Positions 12,337 through 22,571 are shown, numbered from the stretch's first letter. The stretch: 64,000 nt of DNA from Chaunax sp. Z400 (GCA_037577475.1 JBAGJB010000170.1:310001-374000), one strand, 5' to 3'. The notes: a model not told the origin generated them from the letters alone. Program-made: numbers and translations.

Positions 12337-15335
12337 ATGTAGCTTGACCCCTCCCCTGGTCACTTCCCCCGTCTTCGTGTAGAGCTGCACTCCCTCTGGG
12401 TCCTGGATGCAGTGGAGGTGGCGACGCTGGGTCCTCCAGATCTCCCCCATCCTGGCGCGGTCAATCAGCGGGACCCCCATGGTGTCCACAGCATTCCAGA
12501 AGTGATCCAGCACCTCCTGGATCAGACGGTCGGCTTCTGGCTGCGCCCTGATCCGCCGCCGGCAGTGAGGGGCCATCTCAGGAATGGTCAGGTGGACGAT
12601 GGCACCCGTCCCCATCTGGGACTGCTTTGCCCTCTTCAGCCGCTCCACATCCTCCCCGTCCCACTCAAAGATGGCAGTGGACAGGCGGGACATGAAGGGG
12701 CCGTACAGCAGGTGGGCGTCGGTGGTGACGCCCCTCGCGAAGCGTCGCAAGAGGTGCCACACATCCAGGCGGACCATCAGCTGGTCCCACTCACCAAACA
12801 TCAGCCCGACCTAACAACGAATCATCAATCGGTCAGTCGTTTTAAATGGCAGCTGCAGTCAGCAGTGTGTCTGTGTGTGAGAGACGCCACGGTACCTTGG
12901 GCTGGTGGTTGCGAGTGCAGCAGTCCCGGTCCACGTAGAGCACCTGAGGGGGTGCCACCCTGGCCTCCCTGTAGCGCCGCATGAGCCCCTGCGCCATGGC
13001 TACCAGTCCATCCCCCTCGCAGGCGGTGAGGACGGAGATGAGCACCTGCCCGTACTCGTTGCCCACGTTGGTCACCCATCCTGCTGTCCCAGCGGCCTTA
13101 CCGGCCAGTTTCTTGGTCATCTGCATGAGACACAGTGAAGAACATTGTCACGTCACACACCGATTATACTTTCAAATAGTAAACATTGTCGGACACACTG
13201 AGAGCACAATCCATAGAAATGCGTGCATCTTCCTAATCACAGCTCACCTTCTTGGTGGAGTCCAGCTTCAAAATGCTGCCAAACACCGAGGTAAGCCTGG
13301 CCTTGGTCTCCGGCAGGCGGGCGAGGGCGTCCCGCACGTACACGGAGAGCAGCCAGGACGCAGAGGGCACCGGTGGCATCTTTGGCAGCTGCTGCAGGTC
13401 CTGCTGTTCCGTGACGCCGAGCAACTCCAACACAGAGAGGTAGCGGATGACGCGCCCCGCCCACTCTGAGCTGTGCTGCTCCCTCAAGGTTTTTCTGAGG
13501 CAAGCCGCACTGTTGCCCAAAGTGCGCTCCCTCAAATGCCCCACCACCGCCTTGTCGCAGGACAACCTGAGTGTGTGGTGAAGAGGTCAATCGTGTGCTA
13601 TGCTGCAGTAAATAATTGAATGAATAAATAAATACACAAGCCTTCTTATTTCTGCTTACTTGTAGGTCAGGATGGCAGGAAACTGCATCTGGTGCCCCAG
13701 GTCCAGCTGGTCCATGATATCCTGGGACCAGGCAGCAACCTTGCGCTTACATGACAGGCATTCCAGGTACTCCGTGCCCATGAAGTACCAGCCTGTCATG
13801 TCCAGGACCCTCCGCACCGTCTTGTACAGACCAGCCCCTGTGAGTTTGTGGCCACATCCCTTGCACACAAACCTGCACGCCCACATCCTGTAGGGCGCCC
13901 ACAGGAAGAAGCGTGTGTGAAAAAAGGGATGGCACGAGGCAGGGGGCTGCGCGTACAGGGGCCGGTCTCCTGGGGGGGACCACCAGAGATGGAGGTCACT
14001 GACGAGGACGGGATGTCCTCCCGCACCTCTGGTGAAGAGAGCTCGGCCCAGCCAGTCCTGCTGCTCCACCGGCAGCGCCTTCCTCCACTTCTTGGGCAGC
14101 AGCTGCAACGTTCACATCGCATCCGTCAGTACTATTTTAAGTACTAATATCATTTTGCTTATTACTAGAAAATTATATCTCACCTCTGCACCGGTGGAGG
14201 TGGGCTGCGCGAGCTGTTTGGGGGGAGGGGGTCCTGAAGGTCCTGGGCGGGCGACAGGTGCTGCGGCATCCCTGGCAACTGCAAATTTCAGCCAGTCAGT
14301 CAGTCAGTCAGTCAGTCAGCCAGCCAGCCAGTTGAACGACTGACAGGACATGGCGTACAAAAAACCAAAATGCACTCACGCTGAGAGTCGACCTCCACAG
14401 CAGCGGCGACGAGGACGTCGTCCGTCAGGTCACCGGATGCAGCGCCTGCACAAGAAGTGAATGTAGGACTGTATGACATTTGCACTTTTAACAGGACTCG
14501 TGAGACGCCTACACAACAAGGGGAGAGGGTCTTACTGGTCGACGGACGTGCTGTGTCCTGGCGGGCAGGCGGAGTAGCCGCTGGAACTCTGGCCGCTGCA
14601 TCCTGGTTGGTGCGACCGACCAAGTACACCTGCAGCTGCTTCAGCCGCGACCCGGCCTGTGGCTTCTGGCGCGTCACCCACTGCACGTACCTATGGACAA
14701 ACAGGGCAAACCGAATGAGTGTTTTCTCCATAGTTGACCTGTGAATTTTTACAATTGAAAAATGATGACTTCTCAATACTCACGTCCTGCTCTCCCGGTC
14801 AGTTGCTTCGTACAGTGAAGCATAGGTCCTGCTGGCGTGCACCCCAAAACCTACGCAACACTTATCCATGCCCCTCACCGACTCTGCTCCCTCCCACATC
14901 CGCCGCTCCTTCACTGCCACCATGACAGGTGGAAAGAGGGCAGCATAGGAGGTGAGGGCGTTTTTGTTGGCCTCGAGGCGAGACTGGGAGGTGCCCCCCC
15001 TCCCATCCATCTCCCCCTGATGAGAGACGATGATGCTAACTGCATAGCCAACATCGTTGCTCAATAGCCATTTCAATGTCTGACCCCTGTACTGTCCAAA
15101 CTGGAGCTCTGTTTCACTGAGCACCAGTTCAGGGCAGCCTGGGTCACCTCCCGCAGCCTTGACCTTGGTCACTGCCTCCTCCCTCACCCTCTCAGGCAGC
15201 TTCACCTCGAACGACCTCACAGTGTCTCGGCCACCCTTCTGGGAGGCTTTGACGACGTGTGTCGCCGCGGCAGAAGGCTGCAAGATCAGGTGGGAGGAGG
15301 AAGGCAGGTACCGAAAGGCCGGAGTGGAATCCATT
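12337..15335 (-). CDS. DDE transposase-like gene, copy 2 (C-terminus replaced by satellite)
   Basis: The coding exons on minus are 14784-15335 (ATG at 15334, one base after a TTTGTAG acceptor), 14536-14690, 14380-14445, 14184-14278, 13660-14102, 13248-13566, 12896-13120 and 12340-12810. All have GT-AG borders and phases that add up, giving about 775 codons to the junction. Residues 1-290 form an N-terminal region with a conserved-looking GQYRGQTLKWLL segment. Residues 290-436 hold a Cys-rich, zinc-ribbon-like domain (CKGC near 369, CLSC near 404) that resembles DUF6729-type proteins of fish. From about 538 an RNase H-like core is suggested: LDSTKK (first Asp), LYVDRDCC near 607 (second Asp), then WHLLRRFARG and a helix with several Glu near 667-674. 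The assignment of catalytic residues, and any link to the Zisupton/KDZ group, is inference. The reading frame runs into the 9-bp array instead of a C-terminal domain, so activity is doubtful. Confidence 0.72.
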
Positions 15336-15566
15336 CTACAAATAAGCAGACGACAGGCGCGTTAATTACACACTTTAAGCATTACACTCACACATACACA
15401 GCATTTATCTTATCAAATGCATTTCACTGTGTCTCTGTGCTCTGTCATTATCCTCTTTTCAAATAAATTCTAGGATTACATCACCATGTAATGATCCGTC
15501 ATGGACAGCAAATCAATACATTCACACAGAGAAATGAGATAGAGCTGACCATGACTTACAGTATTA

Positions 15567-15818
15567 TGTGTGTGTGTGTGTGTGTATATATACACATATA
15601 TATATACACATACATATATATACACATACATATATATACACATACATATATATACACATACATATATACATATATATATACACATACACATATATATACA
15701 CATACATATACACACACATACATATATACATATATATATACACATACACATATATATACATATATATACACATACACATATATATACACATACATATACA
15801 CATACATATATATATATA
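15567..15818. repeat. (TG)n and TATATACACA microsatellite
   Basis: A short TG run passes into a long alternating TATATACACA/TACATA tract. It lies in the first intron of the transposase-like gene and abuts the Tc1 element, which inserted at one of its TA dinucleotides. Small open frames here are low-complexity artefacts. Confidence 0.95.
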
Positions 15819-16509
15819 CAGTACCAGTCAAAAGTTTGGACACACCTTCTCATTCAATGGTTTTTATTTATTTTAATTATTTTCTACATTGTAGATTAAT
15901 ACTGAAGACATCGAAACTATGAAAGAACACATATGGAATTATGTAGTAAACAAAAAAGTGTTAAATAAGTCAGAATATGTTTTATATTTTAGATTCTTCA
16001 AAGTAGCCTCCTTTTGCTTTGATGACAGCTTTGCACACTCTTGGCATTCTCTCAGTCAGCTTCATGAGGTCGTCTCCTGGAATGGTTTTGAATTAACAGG
16101 TGTGCCTTGTCAAGAGTCAATTTGTGGAATTACTTGCCTTCTTAATGTGTTTGAGACCATCAGTTGTGTTGTGCAGAGGTAGGGTTAGTACACAGTGGAT
16201 AGCCCTATTTGACTACTGTTGTAATCCATATTATGGCAAGTTCCATTCCAGGAGACGACCTCATGAAGCTGACTGAGAGAATGCCAAGAGTGTGCAAAGC
16301 TGTCATCAAAGCAAAAGGAGGCTACTTTGAAGAATCTAAAATATAAAACATATTCTGACTTATTTAACACTTTTTTGTTTACTACATAATTCCATATGTG
16401 TTCTTTCATAGTTTCGATGTCTTCAGTATTAATCTACAATGTAGAAAATAATTAAAATAAATAAAAACCATTGAATGAGAAGGTGTGTCCAAACTTTTGA
16501 CTGGTACTG
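15819..16509 (+). mobile_element. Internally deleted Tc1/mariner element with long inverted repeats
   Basis: The element begins CAGTACCAGTCAAAAGTTTG and ends with its reverse complement, flanked by TA on both sides (15817-15818 and 16510-16511), the canonical Tc1 target duplication. Inverted repeats of about 260 bp span 15819-16085 and 16245-16509. The right arm encodes the end of a Tc1 transposase (segments MKLTERMPRVCKAV and GGYFEESKI before a stop near 16350). Just before it is a start-like ATGGCAAG near 16231, so almost the whole transposase between its first few codons and its last roughly 30 is deleted. It is therefore non-autonomous. The family is a fish Tc1 whose ends are known to carry such long inverted repeats. 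Confidence 0.9.
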
Positions 16510-16511
16510 TA

Positions 16512-17115
16512 CATATATATATTGTTCATAACTGACTGACTAAGTAATTTCCATTGGAATATTATGCAAAGGCAAGGACACATTTTGTATTGTTCACTTA
16601 TACTACTGTATTTTGGATACTGCACAGAGGTGTGGGTTAACACATGAAGGTTTAGTATTTGTCATGTAGAAGTGTTACAGAAAAGAGCAATAACAATTAT
16701 AAACAAAGTGAATATCAAAGAGCATACCAGCAGGCTGTTTATAAATTGCTAGAAATAGGTTGACCTGAAGGAAATTTAATTTCAAAAGTCCGTACACGCG
16801 TAAAACATGAAAGCAGATGTGTATTTTTAAAAAGTACTGTCTGTTCATGAGCGCAAATCCCGCTCTTCAAGCAGTGCATGCAAATGAATGACTGCACACC
16901 GGCATATCGGCCGCTTCAAATATTAAAAGTTCAAATGTTATTTGGTAAATTGGTTCAAATATGATTTGTTAAACTGATACTGTAATGCGCTAGGTAGCTA
17001 GCTAGGTAACCGTGTCATTACTATTACTGGCTCCGTACTCCGTACTTTCATTTGCCTCGTAGCAAGTACAACACAGCCGACAGACACATTGAATGAGACA
17101 CAGAACAGTACTTAC
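16512..17115. other. Unassigned intronic sequence
   Basis: AT-rich sequence between the Tc1 element and the proposed 5' UTR exon. No open frame, RNA gene or recognised repeat was seen apart from the short tandem TAGGTAGCTAGCTAGG at about 16990. Confidence 0.5.
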
Positions 17116-17215
17116 ATAACTCGACGACAGAAATGTCTGCGAAAAAGTTGTGGAAATAAAAGTCCTTCTCTCTCAAGCAAGCGCAGCTGAGAGGACTGAG
17201 GAGAAACGGCTTCAA
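17116..17215 (-). other. Probable 5' UTR exon of transposase-like gene
   Basis: On minus, a strong splice donor GTAAGTACTG starts at 17115, so an exon would end at 17116. The nearest suitable downstream acceptor is TTTGTAG next to the ATG at 15334. The exon's 5' limit is placed only roughly, below the CCAAT and GC boxes. Evidence is the donor, the acceptor and the promoter-like sequence upstream; there is no transcript. Confidence 0.4.
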
Positions 17216-17460
17216 TCAGGTTCAAATTCAAAGCTGAGTTGGGGGGGCGGGGGCCCGGAAAGCCAGCCAATCAGAAGTCGTCGGAGCAAGTTAGGCCATC
17301 CAGTCAGAGACAGCGTGTGTTAGGGCAGCCAATCCAGTCAGGGAGCTCGATTACATTGATCTTTGTGGAACGCTACAAGGGGGCTGGGCTTAGAAGTTAG
17401 GGAGAGTCAGAGAACATCGAGACACGGGCGGGGCGGGGGCGGGGCGGGGGCGGGGCGGGA
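17216..17460 (-). promoter_or_regulatory. CCAAT/GC-box promoter region
   Basis: Two CCAAT boxes (AGCCAATCAG near 17263 and AGCCAATCC near 17330) and a GC-box cluster of alternating GGGCGGGG and GGGGGCGGGG at 17426-17459 precede the proposed 5' UTR exon on minus. The flank 17460-17720 is CpG-rich. This is a typical TATA-less vertebrate promoter pattern. It probably serves the transposase-like gene, but the direction is not proven. Confidence 0.5.
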
Positions 17461-17760
17461 ATCTTCACTGTCCGCCCCGGCGGCCGCCGGCCGCGCGACG
17501 GCGGCGGATCCGGCGTCGCTCCGACGGTACACCACTTTGTAGAAACGTCCGTCCCGTCCCGCGACGGCGAGGCGCCTTCTCCGTCTCGAACGGGACGCCC
17601 GGCCTCGAAAGCGGAACGCACCTGGCTTCTGCGCATCGGAAATGACCCCGCCGGAGCTCTGGAGTCGCCGGAGAGGCGTACCGGGATATGCAAAGTAGCC
17701 ACGTGCTCTCGTTGTGCTCCCCTCCCTCACACCGCCGGCCGGCCGGATGGATGAAGAACA
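17461..17760. other. CpG-rich segment beside GC boxes
   Basis: A stretch dense in CG dinucleotides (for example CGGCGGCCGCCGGCCGCGCG near 17477), in sharp contrast to its AT-rich surroundings. It reads as the rest of a CpG island. The open frames on minus show no recognisable domain and I do not call a gene. Confidence 0.55.
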
Positions 17761-17860
17761 CATACATACATACATACATACAGATGAGTGGTCCCAACTC
17801 GTCTTATGTGCAAATACTTTCTTATTTTCCCTATAATATTATCAACTGTATATATTATTG

Positions 17861-17863
<3 letters not shown>

Positions 17864-17943
<80 letters not shown>

Positions 17944-17944
17944 T
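17864..17944. repeat. (TA)n(GA)n compound microsatellite
   Basis: A run of TA dinucleotides passes directly into a run of GA dinucleotides. It lies between the promoter region of the transposase-like gene and the 3' end of the accessory gene. Confidence 0.95.
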
Positions 17945-18074
17945 CTCTACGATATGAGCACTGCCCTTCAAAGACTGATTGCCATTACTACCCCTGACAT
18001 ATCTGACTGAGAAGAATCAAGTTCCAACATAAAGTTTGGTATGTAGCATAAAGTATAAACTTACTTTACTATAC

Positions 18075-19691
18075 TTACTTTAGTATAAACTTACTAGTGA
18101 GACGGAAGAACACACGGGTATGTTTAAAAACAAAAGACACTTTAATGGGACTTTCAACAAAGTATAAAACACACTTTAATATATATATATAAAAATAAAT
18201 ACATAAATACACATCAATGCAAAGAAAAAATATAAATAAAGGATACAAAATACACAGATAAATAAATGATAAAAAAATAAACACACCAAACGATATAAAA
18301 TACACAGATAAATAAATGATAAAAAAATAAACACACCAAACGATATAAATGATAATAACTTTCAGTCTTTCCCCCCCCCGTGCTTCCCTTTCCTGTCTCT
18401 TCCTTCTTTCCTCTCTCCTCTTTTTCTTTCTCCTCCTTCTCTCTGCCAGTCTGTGGTCCTTCCTTTTCACTCTCTCTGCTCTCCTCCTTGCCTTCCTCAG
18501 TTCTTTCTCCTGCCGGATTTTTTCTCTCCTCTTCTCCCTTCTCTTTACCCTTTCCTCTTTCCTCTTTTCCTTCCTCCTTTCCCGCAGGATCTTTCTCAAC
18601 TCCCTCCTCCTGTTTCTCTGCCTCAGCCGGGTTCTTCTCCTCCGCTCCGCCTGCCTTCTCTTCTTCTCCCGCTCCCTCTCCTCTGCCTCATCTTCATCCT
18701 CCTCCCCCCTCCCGTCCGCCGCCGTCCTCGCCTCTTCCCTGACTCTGGACCTCTGCATGGCCAACCACAGATTGACAGGAATGCCGTGGTACAGGGCGCA
18801 GAAACGCCTGTTGTTAAAAATACTGTGGCCGAAGGCCTTCTGTGCCACGTGTCCGCATTTCTGACAGGCCATTGGTTTGTGCGGCCTGTGCTTGCTTGGG
18901 ATGCCCTTTTTCAATCGCCACGCCGTTGTCCTGGGGACGTGGCCCGCCGCGTCACCCTGGGCCTCCAGCAGCCACTGCCCCAGGGTCTGCTCGCTGTCCG
19001 CCTGGCAGAAATACTGGCCCCAGTAGTAGCCGTGGCCGGTGTCGAGCGTCCTCGCCTGGCCGCAGATGCCACAGGGCTGTCCGGGAGGTGGCAGCGGGGC
19101 ACCGCTTTGTGCCAGCTCCTCCAGGACTCTCCCGTCCTTCTCCTCCCTGTAGCGTCTCCTGTACAACGTACATCTTGCAGGCTTCTTCCTCCTCCTGTCA
19201 GCCTGCAGAGCAGCAGCAGCAGCAGCTTCGGCGGCGTCGGCGCCAGCTGAAGTCGAGGGGACGGCCAAGCGCAGCTCGGCAGACGAGTCTCAGAGGAGAA
19301 CAACAGAGATGATGTGTCAATAAAATGAGTGTGACAGACAGTAAGAGGACTAATAAAGCATTCATCTCTATTTCCAACATGTGTGCATCAGAACACTTTC
19401 ATACCTGTGCTCTCCTCCTCCTCCCCTTCCTCCGGCTGGTAATCTTCATCCCTTTGGTCGTCGCCCTCCTCGCCCTCCTCCTCCTCCTCCTCCACCCGCT
19501 CCACCAATGTAGAGCTGAACACAAAGAATGAATGAATGAAAAAAATAAAAAACCTGAGTACTTTGAAACCGAGTCCAGGGAGACAGAGGATAAGAAGAAC
19601 TTACAATGATGCGAGAAATGACTCCAGGCCTGGAGCGACAGCAGGATCCTCCTGGGGATGCTCTGGACTCTTCTTCTCCTCAGCCATAGTT
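18075..19691 (-). CDS. Accessory element gene: tandem C2HC-like motifs, acidic and basic regions
   Basis: The exons on minus are 19605-19691 (ATG at 19687, just inside a TTTTTGCAG acceptor, so an earlier 5' UTR exon is implied), 19405-19514 and 19288 down to the stop, with agreeing phases (2, then 1). Residues 29-64 are acidic (VEEEEEEGEEGDDQRDED). Two motifs have the same spacing, C-x2-C-x9-H-x8-C, at residues 137-159 (CGIC...GH...C) and 206-228 (CQKC...GH...C), suggesting a duplicated zinc-binding fold. Residues from about 250 form a long Arg/Lys/Glu-rich helix, probably coiled coil and nuclear. The frame stays open to 18075, but the last 80 or so residues are a hydrophobic translation of AT-rich sequence after a nine-C run (18371-18379). 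A change in that run gives a stop within a few codons, so the natural end is probably near 18360. The function is unknown; a DNA-binding partner of the adjacent transposase is inference. Confidence 0.65.
18251..18350. repeat. Two copies of a 50-bp unit
   Basis: TACACAGATAAATAAATGAT recurs at 18251 and 18301 with the whole 50-bp unit repeated. It lies in the probable 3' UTR of the accessory gene. Confidence 0.9.
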
Positions 19692-20189
19692 CTGCAAAAA
19701 TCAAACAAAATCAAAGTGAGAGTAGTTTGAAGCAGGCAGCACAGTGGACTCCAGATAGACTGAATGAAAGAAGGACTCGCCTCAATCACGGTTTGCAGTG
19801 CACTGTTCTGAAACACCTGTGAAAGGTGTGCTCTTGAAAGACCGTCTTATAATCCCTGTGGGAGGTGTCTCGGCCAATCACTGGCCTCTTTGGCATTCTC
19901 ACCTCTTCAGGAGTCGTTGCTGGGACGTTGTGGCAAAGCAGGGGGTGGGTGGGTAAGAACAAAAGGCAATCCTTACCATCGAAGCAGCCAGGAAATGTCC
20001 GTCTGTCTGACGTGTGAAAGATAAGAGTTGCCCTGCTGGGTTCGTTAAAAGCAAAACACCCAGGAAATGCCCTGTGTGAGATGAGAGAGACAGGAGGTCT
20101 GTAGGGCCTCTGTCTTTTGCAAGTGTTTTTGTGAAGTCAACATCAATGACCTGGCAGCTCCATTGCCACCTCCAAGTACTGTTGTGTTT
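19692..20189. other. Intergenic, possible accessory-gene promoter
   Basis: No gene is seen. On minus there is an inverted CCAAT box (plus-strand CCAAT at 19873-19877) followed by a TATA-like ATTATAAG (plus 19846-19853), a plausible core promoter for the accessory gene. Several weak donor candidates follow, so the 5' UTR exon cannot be fixed. Confidence 0.35.
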
Positions 20190-21059
20190 TTATCTTGTTT
20201 TAAATTTTTTTGTCCTGGGAGGTGACTGTGCAGGAGTGGCGGCGCTGCTGGTGCTGGTGCTGATGCTGGCGGCGGTTTCAGCTGGCAGCTTTCTCCACAG
20301 GGCTGCTATTCTAGCTACCAGCACCTCTGACACGAAGTTTGTGAGGCGCAGCTCCAACAATGCTTCGGCCAGACGGACCACATGCTGGTACCCGGGTTGA
20401 CCGTCTGGTCCGGGCACGTCCTGCAAACATACATGATGGTTTCAATGTCACACTTCACTCACTCTCACTTCACACTCTCACTACAGCTGCAGCTCCAAAA
20501 CTCTGAGGTGAGTCAAGCTTCCTTACCTCTTCCTCCGCCTCCCCCACCGTGCCCGCCTGGGACGTCGAGGCTACAGCGTGGTCAGGATCCTGAAGCTCGA
20601 CCATGTCCCTGCAGAACCTCAGGTCGCCCTCCAGCAACCCCTCGTCTTCCTCCTCCTGCTGGCTCAGCTCCTCCTCCTCCGGGTCATCTGGAATGTCCGG
20701 ATCCAGGTTCTGCTGCAGCACAGCGCCCGTCTGGGAGTAGAGGTACTCCACCCCGATGAGTTCCCCTGAGAAGACACAGGCATGGTTAATTGTGTCGTCA
20801 CCCTCAAAAGTCTGTCCTGCGTGTCAGACTGCTGCAGACAGCTCACCTGTGTACTCCCGGGGCTGGCAGTAGGTCTCCACCATGTGCTCCCTGTAGAATT
20901 TCTGGCTCAGCCGGTTGAGCACAAAGTTCATACGGTCACTGTACAACAGCAGCACCGTCCTCGACGCCCCCTCCACTGAAGGCCTGGCCCGGTTTTCATT
21001 CCACCGCGCCAGTCCTTCCAGCAGGTACAGCTGGAAGTGAAGGTGGCTGGCAGATGTGC
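20190..21059 (-). pseudogene. C-terminal exons of the transposase family
   Basis: Three exons on minus with compatible phases: 20847-21059 (after a CTCTTGGCTCGCAG acceptor), 20527-20765 and 20190-20420, ending in a stop after KKFKTR. The translation contains HFQLYLLEGLARWNENRA, a YSDRMNFVLNRLSQ helix, EYTGELIGVEYLYSQTG and an acidic linker. From general familiarity with fish transposase-like proteins, these follow the DDE core that ends at the array junction in copy 2, but no upstream DDE exon is present here. It therefore looks like the tail of a separate, preceding copy of the element. The first exon needs one base from an upstream exon, which the nearest upstream exon does not supply in frame. 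Confidence 0.55.
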
Positions 21060-21090
21060 CTGCGAGCCAAGAGAGGAAGAGGGACAGTTT

Positions 21091-21092
<2 letters not shown>

Positions 21093-21133
<41 letters not shown>
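21093..21133. repeat. (CA)n microsatellite
   Basis: About 20 CA dinucleotides, lying where the exon after the Cys-rich-domain intron would begin (compare 13566). It probably marks a deletion or expansion in this relic. Confidence 0.95.
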
Positions 21134-21135
<2 letters not shown>

Positions 21136-21236
21136 ACAACCTGAATGTGTAGTGAAAAGGTCAATCATGTAATTGAATGAATAAGTAAATAAATAAATAC
21201 ACAAGCCTTCTTATTTCTGCTTACTTGTAAGTAAGG
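21134..21236 (-). other. Intron fragment shared with the transposase-like gene
   Basis: This stretch matches the intron between the Cys-rich exon and the next exon of copy 2 (about 13567-13659): AATGAATAARTAAATAAATA, ACACAAGCCTTCTTATTTCT and a GTAAGC donor, plus the acceptor ending CACATTCAG. It shows that the relic at 20190-21300 contains pieces of the same gene family, with the exons between removed. Confidence 0.7.
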
Positions 21237-22571
21237 ATCTGGCTCCCACTGGACCAGCCATGTCTCCAGCTCAGCGTGAGGAACCTGTGGTGAAAGGAAT
21301 AGGAATTCAACACATTTTTCTCTGTATTAACTACAGCTGTGAAATATGACCCAAATATCCTGATAAAGAAACATATATGGATCAGATTCTGACTCCCAAA
21401 AAACATCCACACAGCAGACGTAGCCCCTCGTTTAGATATGAGCGCCTTGTTTTGTCTTAGCTGGTTGGAGTCCTCCTGTTAGGGATGACGCCGCTCTGTG
21501 TCATGTTCACTCTCCATGGTTTTTTTACTGTTTAGATTGTGAACAACAACACAACAAAATAAAGAACAGAGCTTAATATGAAGCAACATTTTTGAATGGT
21601 CACACTACAGTTATTGTCATATCACACAGTGGTTTGTCCTTGTCACAGCATGGTATATGAAGATATCATTTTATATTTTCTGTTTAGTGCTTTAAGCCGT
21701 TTTTTTTCTGTCTGTTTATCATTTCAGGGGCACTTGTGCAAAAATAGTTTTGTCAGTCATTATTTAAACTCCATACTCCAGTTAGAACGTAAATTCAGCT
21801 TAAGTTTGAGCTCAAATGCTTAAGTAAAAGTACTGATTCTCCAGTTCAGGGTTCTGCGGACTGAGTCGCACTTCACCGAACTTTAATAACAATAAACAGG
21901 TGACTAGATCGAGATCTCTGTGCAGCAGCAGCAGCTAGTCCTCACCTACGTCCACAGCCACTCTTTACTTGCAGTGGTTCATTGACTGCAGGTCACTTTT
22001 GCTGTAAACAGCTCATTCTGAACAGGCATGTTTAGAATAGGCACTGCACTAGTACTGTATTTGTAAATTGATGTGAGCGTCTGTACACAGCAACAGGGAA
22101 AACTGCTAAAGTTTTTACCCTCACCTTATAATTCTAACTCCATTTGGGACTGTTCAGACAAACATGGAGCTGGACATGTTTTCCTACCTGGAGTCGGTCC
22201 AGAGAGGGGACCCAGCCCAGCAGCCTACGTGCCCTAAAGAACCCATCCAGGTCCACGCTCTTAGGGTGCAGGCTGCGGCCGTCTTCCAAGTGGTTGCGGA
22301 GGTTGTGGAACTGCGTCTGGGTCAGAGCTGAGGTCGGACCCAGGATCATCTCGTGCCAGGAAGGAGGCAGTCCCACGTCAACCCTCACTCCACACAGGCT
22401 GAGGAGGATGGCCATCTGGATAAGGCCCTCCATGAAGTATTTCTTCAGGTACTGCATGGCCTTCGATGTGTCAGACGTCGTACTTAAGGTCCACGGCTCA
22501 GTTCAGTCACCAGCACAATGAATGTCTCCTCTGTCCGAGTGTCTCTGGACAAAGTTTGAAGTCCCTAGAGG
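21237..22571 (-). CDS. Unrecognised two-exon coding fragment
   Basis: Exon 22188-22571 follows a good acceptor (GCCTTGTCCTCAG) and holds an ATG at 22457. It is open upstream for another 14 codons. It ends at a GTAGGA donor in phase 0. Exon 21237-21284 begins after TTTCACCACAG, continues the frame and ends at CAA|GTAAGC. The joined peptide has a hydrophobic start (YFMEGLIQMAILLSLCGV), then LRNHLEDGRSLHPKSVDLDG, FFRARRLLGWVPSLDRLQ and AELETWLVQWEPDP. I do not recognise the family. No frame-compatible next exon was found, because beyond 21237 the sequence is transposon-gene intron. It could be a partial host gene, a truncated cargo gene, or another exon of the element. A signal-peptide reading of the start is possible but unproven. 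Confidence 0.45.

Noticed and set aside
15476..15899. Frames rich in Ile-Tyr-Thr-His and Cys-Val-Tyr
   Set aside because: They are translations of the TATATACACA microsatellite.
17397..17797. Minus-strand frames in the CpG-rich region as a coding exon
   Set aside because: Three overlapping frames are open because of GC bias; none has a domain, and the region has promoter features instead.
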